DNA of 64,000 bases from CAYNRG01 sp047973125 (GTDB taxonomy: Bacteria > Bacillota_I > Bacilli_A > Erysipelotrichales > Erysipelotrichaceae). The notes beneath the pieces were generated by a model that did not search any database, was not told the DNA's origin, and saw only the letters and a program-made list of their open reading frames with translations. This document shows positions 18,450 through 27,091 of this stretch, in pieces. Within the stretch, counting starts at the first letter, position 1; every line of letters begins with the position of its first letter. The position numbers were made by a program, and so were the translations under genes. The stretch is taken from the NCBI GenBank assembly GCA_047973125.1, contig JBKEBK010000024.1, forward strand, positions 124,001-188,000. Reading direction: 5' to 3'.

Positions 18450-18769
18450 AATTTAACCCTTGGCAAATCTGACCAAAGATTCTCAAGATTATAAAGTTCC
18501 CTCTCATCATCTAAAAAGATATGAACTATTACTTCATAACAATCAATTAATTGCCAAGGGCTATTTTTATCACCTTCAATAGTTCGAACATCTTTTCCTA
18601 GTTCTTTAATCTTTGCTTCGATAGCTTCAATGATTGAAATTGCCATGCGATGATTTTTAGCACTAGCTATTATAAAATAATCGTAAAAAGAGCTTTCTAA
18701 CCTAAAATCAATCATTACAATATTACTTGCTTGTTTTTCATCCATTACATCATATATTTCTTTTAACAA
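18446..18769 (-). CDS. rsfS: Ribosomal silencing factor RsfS
   Basis: A protein of about 107 residues that binds ribosomal protein uL14 and blocks subunit joining when nutrients are scarce. Family features are YDYFIIASAKNHRMA, DSPWQLIDC-like NSPWQLIDCYEVIVHIFLD, and the C-terminal YNLENLWSDLP. The best start is TTG 18767-18769, with GGGAGG 9 bases upstream inside the preceding gene; an ATG at 18799 would add ten residues and lacks a ribosome site. It overlaps nadD-yqeK by 20 bases. Confidence 0.92.
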   Translation of the reverse strand: MLKEIYDVMDEKQASNIVMIDFRLESSFYDYFIIASAKNHRMAISIIEAIEAKIKELGKDVRTIEGDKNSPWQLIDCYEVIVHIFLDDERELYNLENLWSDLPRVKF

Positions 18770-19784
18770 TTTTACTTTCCTCCCATATCTTAATATCACT
18801 TTTAACTTTTATGAATGCTTTATTTAAATCTTTTTTTGCTAAAGCTATATCCTTTTCACTTACAAATGTCCTTGATCGCTCAAGCTTATCAGATAAGTAT
18901 ATTAATTTTCCAAATTGAGTATTATCTGATCCATCTGTATGTGCACTAATTGCATCTATTATTGTTTTATCATACATTTGCATGTTATTTGATAACCAAT
19001 TCTTTGCAGCATAAGCGTGCCAAAGATATTTTTTTTCTTTAATCATTTCAAAAACTTCTAAATCAATAAGACTTTTTAATTTTTCATCACTCATATCTTT
19101 ACAAATATCGTGCATTATTGATGCAAAATAAACTTTCCATTTACAAAGATCTAAATCTTCACTAAGATAAAGTGCCATATCCTTACAAGATATAGAGTGT
19201 AGTGCTCTTTTCTCACTACAATTGTTATATACTACATCCTTTAGATACAAACTGTTTTCAAAAACGAAAGATTTAACTCGATCATTTAATATTGTAAAAT
19301 CTCCATTTTTCACCATTGAACTGCTGGCATTAATATTGATTCCCTTTTTATAAATAAATTTTGAATCAGGTGCTATGTTTTTACTATCTCTTGATACAAC
19401 AATAAACTTTATTAGTTGATATAGTTTATCTATATCTTTCCAAGAACTTAATTGATTTACTAAATCATCACCTATTATCCAATAAAAAGAAACTGATGGA
19501 TGATCTTTTTTTAATTGATTCACTGTATTAATTGTATAGGATGGTATAGGGAGTTTATCTTCAATAGCAACACATTTTAACCCGATTTCATCCTCTATAG
19601 CTAAATTTATCATTTTTACTCTCAAATCAAAATCAGCTAATTTACGAGTTTTTAATGGAGTGACTTTACTAGGTATAAACCAAATCTCATCTAAATCACA
19701 CTCTTTTTTTATGTATTTTGCAACTGCAATATGGCCATTATGAATTGGATCAAAGCTACCTCCAAAACATCCAACTTTAATCAC
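18750..19784 (-). CDS. nadD: Fused nicotinate-nucleotide adenylyltransferase (NadD) and YqeK-type HD hydrolase
   Basis: One 344-residue chain with two enzymes that are separate genes in B. subtilis. Residues 1-190: NadD, with nucleotidyltransferase motif GGSFDPIHNGH and the SSSMVKNG stretch near 155, making nicotinate adenine dinucleotide. Residues about 195-335: a YqeK HD domain with RALHS, MHDICKDM, WHAYAA and AISAHTDGSDN followed by YLSDKLERSR. Members of the YqeK family hydrolyse diadenosine tetraphosphate. It starts with GTG, overlapping yhbY by 4 bases. Similar fusions occur in mollicute relatives (from memory). Confidence 0.93.
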   Translation of the reverse strand: MIKVGCFGGSFDPIHNGHIAVAKYIKKECDLDEIWFIPSKVTPLKTRKLADFDLRVKMINLAIEDEIGLKCVAIEDKLPIPSYTINTVNQLKKDHPSVSFYWIIGDDLVNQLSSWKDIDKLYQLIKFIVVSRDSKNIAPDSKFIYKKGININASSSMVKNGDFTILNDRVKSFVFENSLYLKDVVYNNCSEKRALHSISCKDMALYLSEDLDLCKWKVYFASIMHDICKDMSDEKLKSLIDLEVFEMIKEKKYLWHAYAAKNWLSNNMQMYDKTIIDAISAHTDGSDNTQFGKLIYLSDKLERSRTFVSEKDIALAKKDLNKAFIKVKSDIKIWEESKIVKRNI

Positions 19785-20068
19785 GGAAGCTCAATCCTTT
19801 TCTCTTTACTTGCTTTGTAAATTAAGAATGTCTTTCCAATTATTTGGACTACTTCACTTTTTGTACTCATTGCAATATCAAAGCTTAATTCTTTTATGTC
19901 TATATCACAGGTTTTTAAAACACTAATCTTAACTAACTCATGGACTCTTAATGAATCATTTAAAGTATCAATTAAATTTAAAGAAATCCCATCCTTTCCT
20001 ATTTGAAATAAAGCTTTTCTTGTATTTCCTAATGCTCTTAAATATCTCTTTTGTTTTCCGTTTAACAT
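19781..20068 (-). CDS. yhbY: CRM-domain RNA-binding protein YhbY (YqeI)
   Basis: A 95-residue ribosome-assembly protein that is just one CRM RNA-binding domain. Visible are LNGKQKRYLRALG at the start, the family GKDGIS loop (about 24-29), VHELVKISVL and VVQIIGKTFLIYK. It lies 1 base after yqeH and overlaps nadD by 4 bases, keeping the order seen in B. subtilis (aroE is absent here). Confidence 0.93.
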   Translation of the reverse strand: MLNGKQKRYLRALGNTRKALFQIGKDGISLNLIDTLNDSLRVHELVKISVLKTCDIDIKELSFDIAMSTKSEVVQIIGKTFLIYKASKEKRIELP

Positions 20069-20069
20069 G

Positions 20070-21119
20070 TTATATCATCGCCTTTCTGATTATTATATTT
20101 ATATTCTTTGGATAATTAACTATAATTTCTTTTATTTTGCCTGTTATACTAACCCACCCAAGTCCATCAACAACTATATCAATTTTTTGTAGTCCTGAAA
20201 CCGTTTTTAGCTTAGTATAGTTTTGATTAATAGACACTGGCTTTAATAGTGTATTTAAGTGTTTATTCCAAAATTCATCTGCATTTTCAAACTTACCCCT
20301 ATGTATCATACATCTGTTAGATATATAAAAGACAACTGAAGCTTTCTCACAACTTAGAAAATCAAATCTTACTAGACCACCAAGAGAGAAACTTTGATTC
20401 CTATTTACTTGATAACCACGAGGTTTAATCTTTTCAAAAGGTAGAATTGATTTTAAATCATTTTCACAGACATTCATTAACATTGTGTTCTCACCCTCAA
20501 TTCCAGGTGTATCTATGAATCTAAACCCATTTATCATAAGAGGATTAAAGTCAAGAGTAGTCCCTGGATATCTAGAACTGGTTAAAGTGTTATTACTTAT
20601 TAATTCATTTAGCATTGTGCTCTTTCCAGCATTAGCCTTACCCATAACTATTATATCCCTATCATTATAGAACTTTTCAATAATCTTAAAAATCTCTTCA
20701 TTTCCAGATTGAATATTCTTTCCAGTAACAACAATGCCCAATAAATTTATATTGTAATCACTAAGCCTATCTAAAATGAACCGTTCAAGTTTTTCATTGC
20801 TTAAAGTAATTGGAAGCAAATCTCTTTTAGTAATAACTAAAATAATATCCTTATTTGGCAAATGACGATTAATACCACTAATCATACTTGCTTCAAAATC
20901 GAATAAGTCTACAACCCATAATATTAAGGCATCATACTCATTTATTCTTCTTAAAACATCAACTGAATCAATACCTTTACTCATTGATATATTTAAATCA
21001 TCATAATGTGTTAATCTAAAACATCTTTGACAATAATCACTACCTTCTTTGGGTGAATAACCCAGTGATGATTCATTATCGTATTGTAATTCAATGCCAC
21101 AACCTTTACATTTATTCAT
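20070..21119 (-). CDS. yqeH: Circularly permuted ribosome-biogenesis GTPase YqeH
   Basis: A 349-residue GTPase needed for 30S assembly. The N-terminal zinc finger has CKGCG and CQRCF pairs (about 3-36). The G motifs run in permuted order: TKRDLL (G4) first, then GKANAGKST (G1, about 160) and DTPGIEG (G3). The C-terminal part binds RNA or the ribosome. The ATG at 21119 has GAGGTG 6 bases upstream; a GTG at 21128 is the alternative. It overlaps yqeG by 8 bases. Confidence 0.94.
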   Translation of the reverse strand: MNKCKGCGIELQYDNESSLGYSPKEGSDYCQRCFRLTHYDDLNISMSKGIDSVDVLRRINEYDALILWVVDLFDFEASMISGINRHLPNKDIILVITKRDLLPITLSNEKLERFILDRLSDYNINLLGIVVTGKNIQSGNEEIFKIIEKFYNDRDIIVMGKANAGKSTMLNELISNNTLTSSRYPGTTLDFNPLMINGFRFIDTPGIEGENTMLMNVCENDLKSILPFEKIKPRGYQVNRNQSFSLGGLVRFDFLSCEKASVVFYISNRCMIHRGKFENADEFWNKHLNTLLKPVSINQNYTKLKTVSGLQKIDIVVDGLGWVSITGKIKEIIVNYPKNINIIIRKAMI

Positions 21120-21633
21120 AGTACTCACCTCTTACAAGTAGCTCTTTTCTTTCAAAATACTTCCACAATAAACCTTCTAAAAATCTACTGAATTTTCCAG
21201 GAATATTATCTTTTATATCTATTGGCTTTACCAAAGCACTAACCATACCTAACCTATTAGCTCCTAAAATATCAGTAAGCATCTGATCTCCTACAACCAT
21301 TACTTCATCAGCATCAACACGATATTTTAACATAATTTTTTTAAAGTTTTTCTTTGTTGGCTTACATGCAAAATGTATGAAATCTAAATTTAATTTAGAT
21401 GCTATTGTGCTTACTCTTTGATATTTATTATTAGATAACAACATAATATGTAAATCTAAACTTTTCAATTTTTTTATGTAGTCCAATAGTTCTTTATCTA
21501 CAATTACATTTCCATGTTTCATCAATGTGTTATCAATATCAAAAACAAGTACTTTTATATTATACTTTTTTAATAATAATGTAGTAATATCTAAAAACGA
21601 ATTTACATAAATATTTGGTAAAAAAAGTTTCAT
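21112..21633 (-). CDS. yqeG: HAD-superfamily IIIA phosphatase YqeG
   Basis: A 173-residue HAD phosphatase. Motif I is FDIDNTLM (nucleophile Asp near residue 34), motif II is MLLSNN, and motif III/IV is VVGDQMLTDILGAN. Its substrate is not established; phosphatidylglycerophosphate phosphatase activity is known for related proteins. It heads the yqe operon. The ATG at 21633 follows AAGGAG by 9 bases (a TTG two codons upstream is too close). A TATAAT lies at 21655-21660 on this strand, without a convincing -35. Confidence 0.9.
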   Translation of the reverse strand: MKLFLPNIYVNSFLDITTLLLKKYNIKVLVFDIDNTLMKHGNVIVDKELLDYIKKLKSLDLHIMLLSNNKYQRVSTIASKLNLDFIHFACKPTKKNFKKIMLKYRVDADEVMVVGDQMLTDILGANRLGMVSALVKPIDIKDNIPGKFSRFLEGLLWKYFERKELLVRGEYYE

Positions 21634-21690
21634 CAGCAAGTACTCCTTTTATATATTATACACTATTTATTTACTAATAATTACAAGACA

Positions 21691-21717
21691 AGAAAATAAA
21701 AAGAGGTTTTTACCTCT
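21691..21717 (-). terminator. Terminator after the ABC-2 permease gene
   Basis: Minus-strand AGAGGT-aaaa-ACCTCT (21702-21717) followed by TTTTTATTTT. It starts at the permease stop codon and separates the export genes from the yqe operon. Confidence 0.9.
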
Positions 21718-23308
21718 AATTACTAAGACGAATGAACTTTTTAACTCCAATATACTTCAATAATAATAAAATTATAATTAAGAAACTAGTATATAATGCA
21801 AATAATATTAAGATAGGCTCATTAGTTTTAAATGCCACAAGAAAATTAATAGCTGCAAATGCAAAACCTACAAAAATAGAAACAAATGAACTCATACTTT
21901 GTTTAATAACCTCAATTTCTCTATTAAAGTTTAATTTAGGAAATAGCAAGTTAATAAAAAGATTCAAGTACCCAACAAATATACCATTTAAAAATATTAG
22001 GATTAAACCTGTAATAAACATCGATATCCCAAAACTAAAAACTACTGAAACAATTGAGAGTAAAATTACATTTATTACAATTATTATCATAGAATTTAAT
22101 GAAGACTTAACATTAAATATTGTCCATGTTGAAATTGGTAAGGACTTTATTATCCAAAATTGTTTACCTTCTATAGAAATACTTGTTGCTGCAGAATTTG
22201 AAAGATGTCCAAGAGATAGCAGAATGGTCATAGTAAAACCAAATAAAGTATCAATAATCTGTGGGTCATTTTTTATAATTTTTACAACGGTCATAATTTC
22301 TGAAAGTTCTCCATTAAGAATAATTGGTAAAGGTGCTATAAATAATATTAATATACCTGGATTAGAATTTAAAAGGTACAAAAAATTACCGAATAATTTT
22401 TTTGCTTCCTTAGTTAAAAGTGTAAAAAACACCTTCTTCTTCTTATGTTTTTTAGTTTTATAATTGCTTTGTGTATAACCCATAGAAGAAACTATGCTAG
22501 CACTAAAAAACATTTTAGAAAAGATTTTTATAAACACTAACATGAATACAACAGCAGCCATAATTAGTAAAACTATCGTGAAAATATCGTTATTAATTAT
22601 TGCTTTTACCATTAAATCAACAGGTAAAAATATATTTTTTGTCGAATTATATAAACCCATAAAGACATTATTATTAACAATTGATGAACTTGTTGTTCCA
22701 GATAATGAAGATAGAATAATAATTGATAAAATCAAAATTAAATTAGCAAGATTTTGGATTAAATTAGGATATTTTTTTATTACCGGAATTTTAAATGTTA
22801 AGATTACAACTGTAAGCCCAATTAAACTAGAAATAAGTGTTAATGTTAAAAGTCCAATAAAAGAAAATACAAGTATTTGAAGGTTGAATACATCCTTAGT
22901 TAATGATAGTATAATCAGCGGGATAAAAATCACAAAGAAAGTAAATAAGGGAATGTAAAAATAACTAATTAATTTTGCTATCATTGCTGTTTCTTTTTTT
23001 ACAGGAATTGACATTAAGAAGTCATAATCTTTAAAATTAACAAGGTAACCTTTAGCACTCATCAAAGCATTAATAAATGTAAAGGAAAATAATACTAAAC
23101 CAACAATATATATAAGTAACCAAGATGTCTCCTTTGTTAAGAAATTATATATATTGAAATAATAATATGTTACCGAACCTATAACCATAATGATAATGAA
23201 TGCAGAAAATGTGTAAAATAATAATTTATTTTTTCTTAACTTTGAATTTTTCTTAGAGGAAAACAAAGTTGACAGTTGAACTTTAATAAGCAAAAGTAAT
23301 TTATCCAT
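21716..23308 (-). CDS. ABC-2 type exporter permease
   Basis: A 530-residue membrane protein with a short Lys-rich N-terminus and about 12 hydrophobic segments in two blocks, separated by a basic linker (YKTKKHKKKKV, about 284-295). The size and layout fit large ABC-2 permeases of Bacillota that pair with a separate ATPase. It overlaps that ATPase gene by 1 base (TAATG). The cargo cannot be told from sequence; self-protection or lipid/peptide export are possible but unsupported. Confidence 0.82.
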   Translation of the reverse strand: MDKLLLLIKVQLSTLFSSKKNSKLRKNKLLFYTFSAFIIIMVIGSVTYYYFNIYNFLTKETSWLLIYIVGLVLFSFTFINALMSAKGYLVNFKDYDFLMSIPVKKETAMIAKLISYFYIPLFTFFVIFIPLIILSLTKDVFNLQILVFSFIGLLTLTLISSLIGLTVVILTFKIPVIKKYPNLIQNLANLILILSIIILSSLSGTTSSSIVNNNVFMGLYNSTKNIFLPVDLMVKAIINNDIFTIVLLIMAAVVFMLVFIKIFSKMFFSASIVSSMGYTQSNYKTKKHKKKKVFFTLLTKEAKKLFGNFLYLLNSNPGILILFIAPLPIILNGELSEIMTVVKIIKNDPQIIDTLFGFTMTILLSLGHLSNSAATSISIEGKQFWIIKSLPISTWTIFNVKSSLNSMIIIVINVILLSIVSVVFSFGISMFITGLILIFLNGIFVGYLNLFINLLFPKLNFNREIEVIKQSMSSFVSIFVGFAFAAINFLVAFKTNEPILILFALYTSFLIIILLLLKYIGVKKFIRLSN

Positions 23309-24009
23309 TATTCACTCTCCAAAAATATTTCTTCAAGTGATTTTAGTTTGATAATCTCATTAGTATTTCCCATCTTAATGATATCTCCATCTTTTAAAAT
23401 AGCTACTCGATGACAAAGTTTTTCTACAACCTCTAACACATGAGAAGTAAAAAATATTGAAGATCCACTCTCACACAATTGTTTCATTTTTTCTTTTAGG
23501 ATAAATGAAGATTTAGGATCAAGCCCTACAAATGGTTCATCAAGTATCAGCAGTTTCGGCTCATGAATTAAAGCTGCAATAACAGCTATTTTTTGCTTCA
23601 TACCATGTGAATAAGAGCTTATAGTATCGCCAAGCTTTGTATATATTTCAAAGTCCTTTGCTAAAGCATCTATTTTTTCTCCTCTGTTATTATTATCAAC
23701 ATCAAAAATATCGCAAATAAAATTTATATATTTTATTCCTGTTAGATTTTCATATAGATCTGGATTATCAGGTAAGTATGCTATTTTTCTTTTACAATCA
23801 ACAGGATTATCTTTTATACTAACTCCATCTACCGTAATATTTCCACCATTAAAATCTAGGATTCCGGCAATACATTTAATTGTTGTTGTTTTCCCAGCAC
23901 CATTGTGGCCAATAAACCCAAATATTTCTCCCTTTGCCACTTCTAAAGATAAGTTTTTAATTACCTCTTTGTTACCATAAGACTTTTTAAAATTTTCAAT
24001 TATTAACAT
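23308..24009 (-). CDS. ABC transporter ATP-binding protein
   Basis: A 233-residue ATPase of the drug/bacteriocin/polysaccharide export type. Walker A is GHNGAGKTT (about 34-42), the signature is YSHGMKQK (instead of LSGGQ), Walker B is LLILDEPFVGLDP, and the switch His lies in FFTSHVLEVVE. It is co-transcribed with the 530-residue permease downstream and lies 15 bases after a second permease gene, so four export genes form one run. Confidence 0.92.
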   Translation of the reverse strand: MLIIENFKKSYGNKEVIKNLSLEVAKGEIFGFIGHNGAGKTTTIKCIAGILDFNGGNITVDGVSIKDNPVDCKRKIAYLPDNPDLYENLTGIKYINFICDIFDVDNNNRGEKIDALAKDFEIYTKLGDTISSYSHGMKQKIAVIAALIHEPKLLILDEPFVGLDPKSSFILKEKMKQLCESGSSIFFTSHVLEVVEKLCHRVAILKDGDIIKMGNTNEIIKLKSLEEIFLESE

Positions 24010-24024
24010 AAATTTTCCTCTTTT

Positions 24025-25182
24025 CTATCTGCTTACTGTAAATTTTTCATTAGTTAACATCTTGCTTAATACACCTATAAATAATGTACCATAAATAAGA
24101 TTTATAGCAATACTAATCATAGTATATATTAGATTGAGTTCTAGTTTAAACAAGTCTCCGATTATAACAGAGACATTATAAATAGGAATAAGTGCTGTAA
24201 AAACATCTATAGATCCATTACCTAATGCTGGTAGTAAAGATAAGCCCATCAATACTATTAAAATTGGACTTGATATTGATGCAGCCGTTTTAATATCCTT
24301 AGATGCCAATGATATTATCAAAAGTAAACCAGCGATAAATGGTATAACAGCAATAGTAGAAACAACTAATATTAATATTTCTACTAAACCGTATGCTTCA
24401 AACATATTACTAGATATTCCAACTGCTCCTCCCATCAATATCGGCAGTGAAATTATAACACCAACTAAACTTGAAATTGCTGATAAAGAAGATAGTATTG
24501 TAAGACTAGCTACTTTCCCAATTGCAAGCGATCTTCTTTTCATTGGAGTAATCAGTAATGTTGATAAAGTTCCTCTTTCTTTTTCACCAGCCATAAACTC
24601 AGGGGCGAACGCAATACAGCCAGTAGAAACAAACATTAAAATTAACAAAGGTAACATAGTACTTAATAATTTCCCAAAAACATCACTCTCTTGAGCTAAA
24701 TTATACGATGTTTCAGTGTTATTATTGATGGTTACAACATCAAAAATAGAACTCTCATAACTTTCAATTAAATCTGTTATCATTTCATATGCAGATTTTG
24801 ACTTATTATCACTACTATCAAAATAAACTTCAACATTGCTGATCCCGTTTTTGTTTTGTGTATTAGCTACAAAATTTTCTGGAAATAATACAATTAAATC
24901 AGCTGAATTATCCATTATTTTTTCCTTGTCTAAATCTATATTTGTACCATCAACTATATTAAAAGTACTCAATGTATCTTTAAATTCTTCTGGCATATTA
25001 TAAATTATTGCATTTACTTTTTTATCCATATCATCATTTACATTTTTATTTATCATCATTCCCATTAATGAATACATTAAAAATATCATTAAGCCCGGTA
25101 AAATTAGAGTTGAAATTATCTTATTTTTGTCTGTATAAAAACTGTATAACTCTTTTTTCATTATAATAAATGTTTTATTCAT
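24025..25182 (-). CDS. ABC-2 permease, NatB-like
   Basis: A 385-residue permease. One N-terminal membrane helix is followed by a large extracytoplasmic domain (about 40-170), then five or six helices. The conserved cytosolic FMAGEKERGTLSTLLITP (about 195-212) is typical of NatB/YhaP-type Na+ or drug exporters. It overlaps the ATPase gene upstream by 8 bases and follows a GAGG site by 9 bases. Sodium export is the best guess by family, not shown by sequence. Confidence 0.86.
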   Translation of the reverse strand: MNKTFIIMKKELYSFYTDKNKIISTLILPGLMIFLMYSLMGMMINKNVNDDMDKKVNAIIYNMPEEFKDTLSTFNIVDGTNIDLDKEKIMDNSADLIVLFPENFVANTQNKNGISNVEVYFDSSDNKSKSAYEMITDLIESYESSIFDVVTINNNTETSYNLAQESDVFGKLLSTMLPLLILMFVSTGCIAFAPEFMAGEKERGTLSTLLITPMKRRSLAIGKVASLTILSSLSAISSLVGVIISLPILMGGAVGISSNMFEAYGLVEILILVVSTIAVIPFIAGLLLIISLASKDIKTAASISSPILIVLMGLSLLPALGNGSIDVFTALIPIYNVSVIIGDLFKLELNLIYTMISIAINLIYGTLFIGVLSKMLTNEKFTVSR

Positions 25183-25954
25183 CAGATTTTACCTCACTTA
25201 TTTTCTCATATAAATCAAAGAAAGCATCCTCTAGGGTTTTATCTTTTTTTACATTATCAATTGTATCACTACAAACAAGTTTACCATCCATAATTATACC
25301 AACTCGATCACATATCTTTTCCACTAAAGAAAATATATGTGTAGATAAAATAATAGTTTTACCAATATTTTTTAATTCTAATAAAAATTGGGTAACTACC
25401 TTTGCAGTCATCAAGTCTAACCCATTAGTTGGCTCATCAAAAATAATTACATCTGGATCATGCACAAGTGATATAACAATGGATACCTTTTGTTTCATAC
25501 CCGTTGAGAGGTTTTCGTATTTAACATCAGAGAAGCTATCGATACCAAAATGTTTAAAAAAGAAATCTTTACGTGTCTTTTGAGTATTTTCATCGACTCC
25601 ATGAAGATCACTGAAAAATTTATAAAGGTAGTTTGGAGTGAAATAACCATCTAATTTTAACTCATTAGTAAGAAAAGCAATGTTTTTCCTTACCTCAAAC
25701 TCATTCTTTTCAACATCATTACCCAACACACTAACTTCACCAGAATCAGCTTTTATCAAGGTTGATAATATTCTTAGTGTTGTAGTTTTACCAGCACCAT
25801 TTGGCCCAAGTAATCCGTAAATTTCTCCTTGAAAAACATCGAGAGTCAAATCATTAACAGCAACTTTTTTATCTGTTTTTAAGTTTAATGACTTCTTTTC
25901 TTTTGAACTAAGTTTAAATGTTTTCTTTAAATTTTTAATTTCTATAACTTTCAT
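25175..25954 (-). CDS. ABC transporter ATP-binding protein, NatA-like
   Basis: A 259-residue ATPase with Walker A GPNGAGKTT (about 54-62), signature LSTGMKQK, Walker B VIIFDEPTNGLD and the switch His in ILSTHIFSLVE. An N-terminal extension with many lysines (about 10-30) precedes the Walker A strand. It is translationally coupled to the NatB-like permease. GGGAGG lies 6 bases before the ATG. It is the first gene of the two-exporter run. Confidence 0.92.
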   Translation of the reverse strand: MKVIEIKNLKKTFKLSSKEKKSLNLKTDKKVAVNDLTLDVFQGEIYGLLGPNGAGKTTTLRILSTLIKADSGEVSVLGNDVEKNEFEVRKNIAFLTNELKLDGYFTPNYLYKFFSDLHGVDENTQKTRKDFFFKHFGIDSFSDVKYENLSTGMKQKVSIVISLVHDPDVIIFDEPTNGLDLMTAKVVTQFLLELKNIGKTIILSTHIFSLVEKICDRVGIIMDGKLVCSDTIDNVKKDKTLEDAFFDLYEKISEVKSDE

Positions 25955-25987
25955 ATTTTCCTCCCTTTTTTATATTTTATCATATAT

Positions 25988-27091
25988 TTATATATAAAAC
26001 AACTCAACTACAGAATTACACAAGTCCAGCCCCTTCTTAGTACATTTTAAATTTTCATCACAAGTAATCCATTTATTTTCTTTTGCAATTCTTATAGGTT
26101 CCTTATATTCTAATGTTAAATCTGTATTATATTTTTTATTAAAAGCATTTATATTTATTCCATCAACTAATCTTAAACCCATCATGATAGCTTCAAATTT
26201 TCTTTCTTTATCATTTAGAATAATAGTATCTTTTTTATATAAATTATTAAAATAATCAATAAAATTTGTAGTATTATCGTATCTTACTCCATTTATTTTT
26301 GAACTTGCTCCTATTGATATACCATAAAAATCTTGATCATTCCAGTAGCATAAATTATGAAGAGATTTTTTATTATTTTTACAAAAACTACTTATTTCAT
26401 ATCTTTCAAAATTCATATCATCTAATGTTTTTAAGATATACTCATACATATCAGCCTCTGTTTCATCATCTAACTTATCTTTTGAATCTCTATAAAATTG
26501 ACTACCCTTTTCAATTGTGAGACTATATATTGAAATATGGGTTACATCCCATTTTTTAAACTGCTTGAGGGTATTTTCAATATCATTCATAGTCTGATTT
26601 GGAAGAGAATAAATAAAGTCTAAAGATATATTATCTATTTTTGCCAACTTAAATTGCTCAATTGCTTTGGTTACTTGCTCATTTGTATGTTTTCTATTCA
26701 TTTCATTTAATAGTTTTACACTTGTGCTCTGAACTCCCATACTTACCCTATTGATACCATAAGATTTAAGTAATGCTATTTTTTCTTTGGTTATACTTTC
26801 CGGATTAACCTCAATTGTGTATTCAATACATTCTAGTGAATAAGGCTTTATAATTTCCAGTAGTTTTCTCAATTGTTTTAAACTTAAACAACTAGGTGTC
26901 CCACCACCTAAATATATTGTATCTAATTCTTTTGTTTTGACTGTTGCTGAAATTTCAGTTGCTAAAGTATTTAACCAATTTTCAACTAACTTATTATTGT
27001 GTTTCACTCTAAAAAAATCACAATATCCACATATGTTATCACAAAACGGTATGTGGATATAAAGTGATTTTGGGTAACTATTTATCATCAT
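25988..27091 (-). CDS. hemW: HemW-like radical SAM protein (heme chaperone)
   Basis: A 367-residue radical SAM protein. The cluster motif CDNICGYCDFF (about 18-28) has the C-x3-C-x2-C spacing plus the trailing cysteine-free FF seen in HemW; true HemN enzymes differ there. YLGGGTPSCL and the EYTIEVNPES stretch are also typical. The C-terminal HemN_C domain is present. It overlaps lepA by 14 bases and has no good ribosome site, suggesting translational coupling. No heme synthesis gene is in the window. Start may be 27091 or 27088. Confidence 0.9.
   Translation of the reverse strand: MMINSYPKSLYIHIPFCDNICGYCDFFRVKHNNKLVENWLNTLATEISATVKTKELDTIYLGGGTPSCLSLKQLRKLLEIIKPYSLECIEYTIEVNPESITKEKIALLKSYGINRVSMGVQSTSVKLLNEMNRKHTNEQVTKAIEQFKLAKIDNISLDFIYSLPNQTMNDIENTLKQFKKWDVTHISIYSLTIEKGSQFYRDSKDKLDDETEADMYEYILKTLDDMNFERYEISSFCKNNKKSLHNLCYWNDQDFYGISIGASSKINGVRYDNTTNFIDYFNNLYKKDTIILNDKERKFEAIMMGLRLVDGININAFNKKYNTDLTLEYKEPIRIAKENKWITCDENLKCTKKGLDLCNSVVELFYI

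Noticed and set aside
21732..22463. A 243-codon open frame on the plus strand
   Set aside because: It is antisense to the ABC-2 permease, has no ribosome site or domain, and its Ile/Lys/Asn-rich sequence is the mirror of hydrophobic codons.
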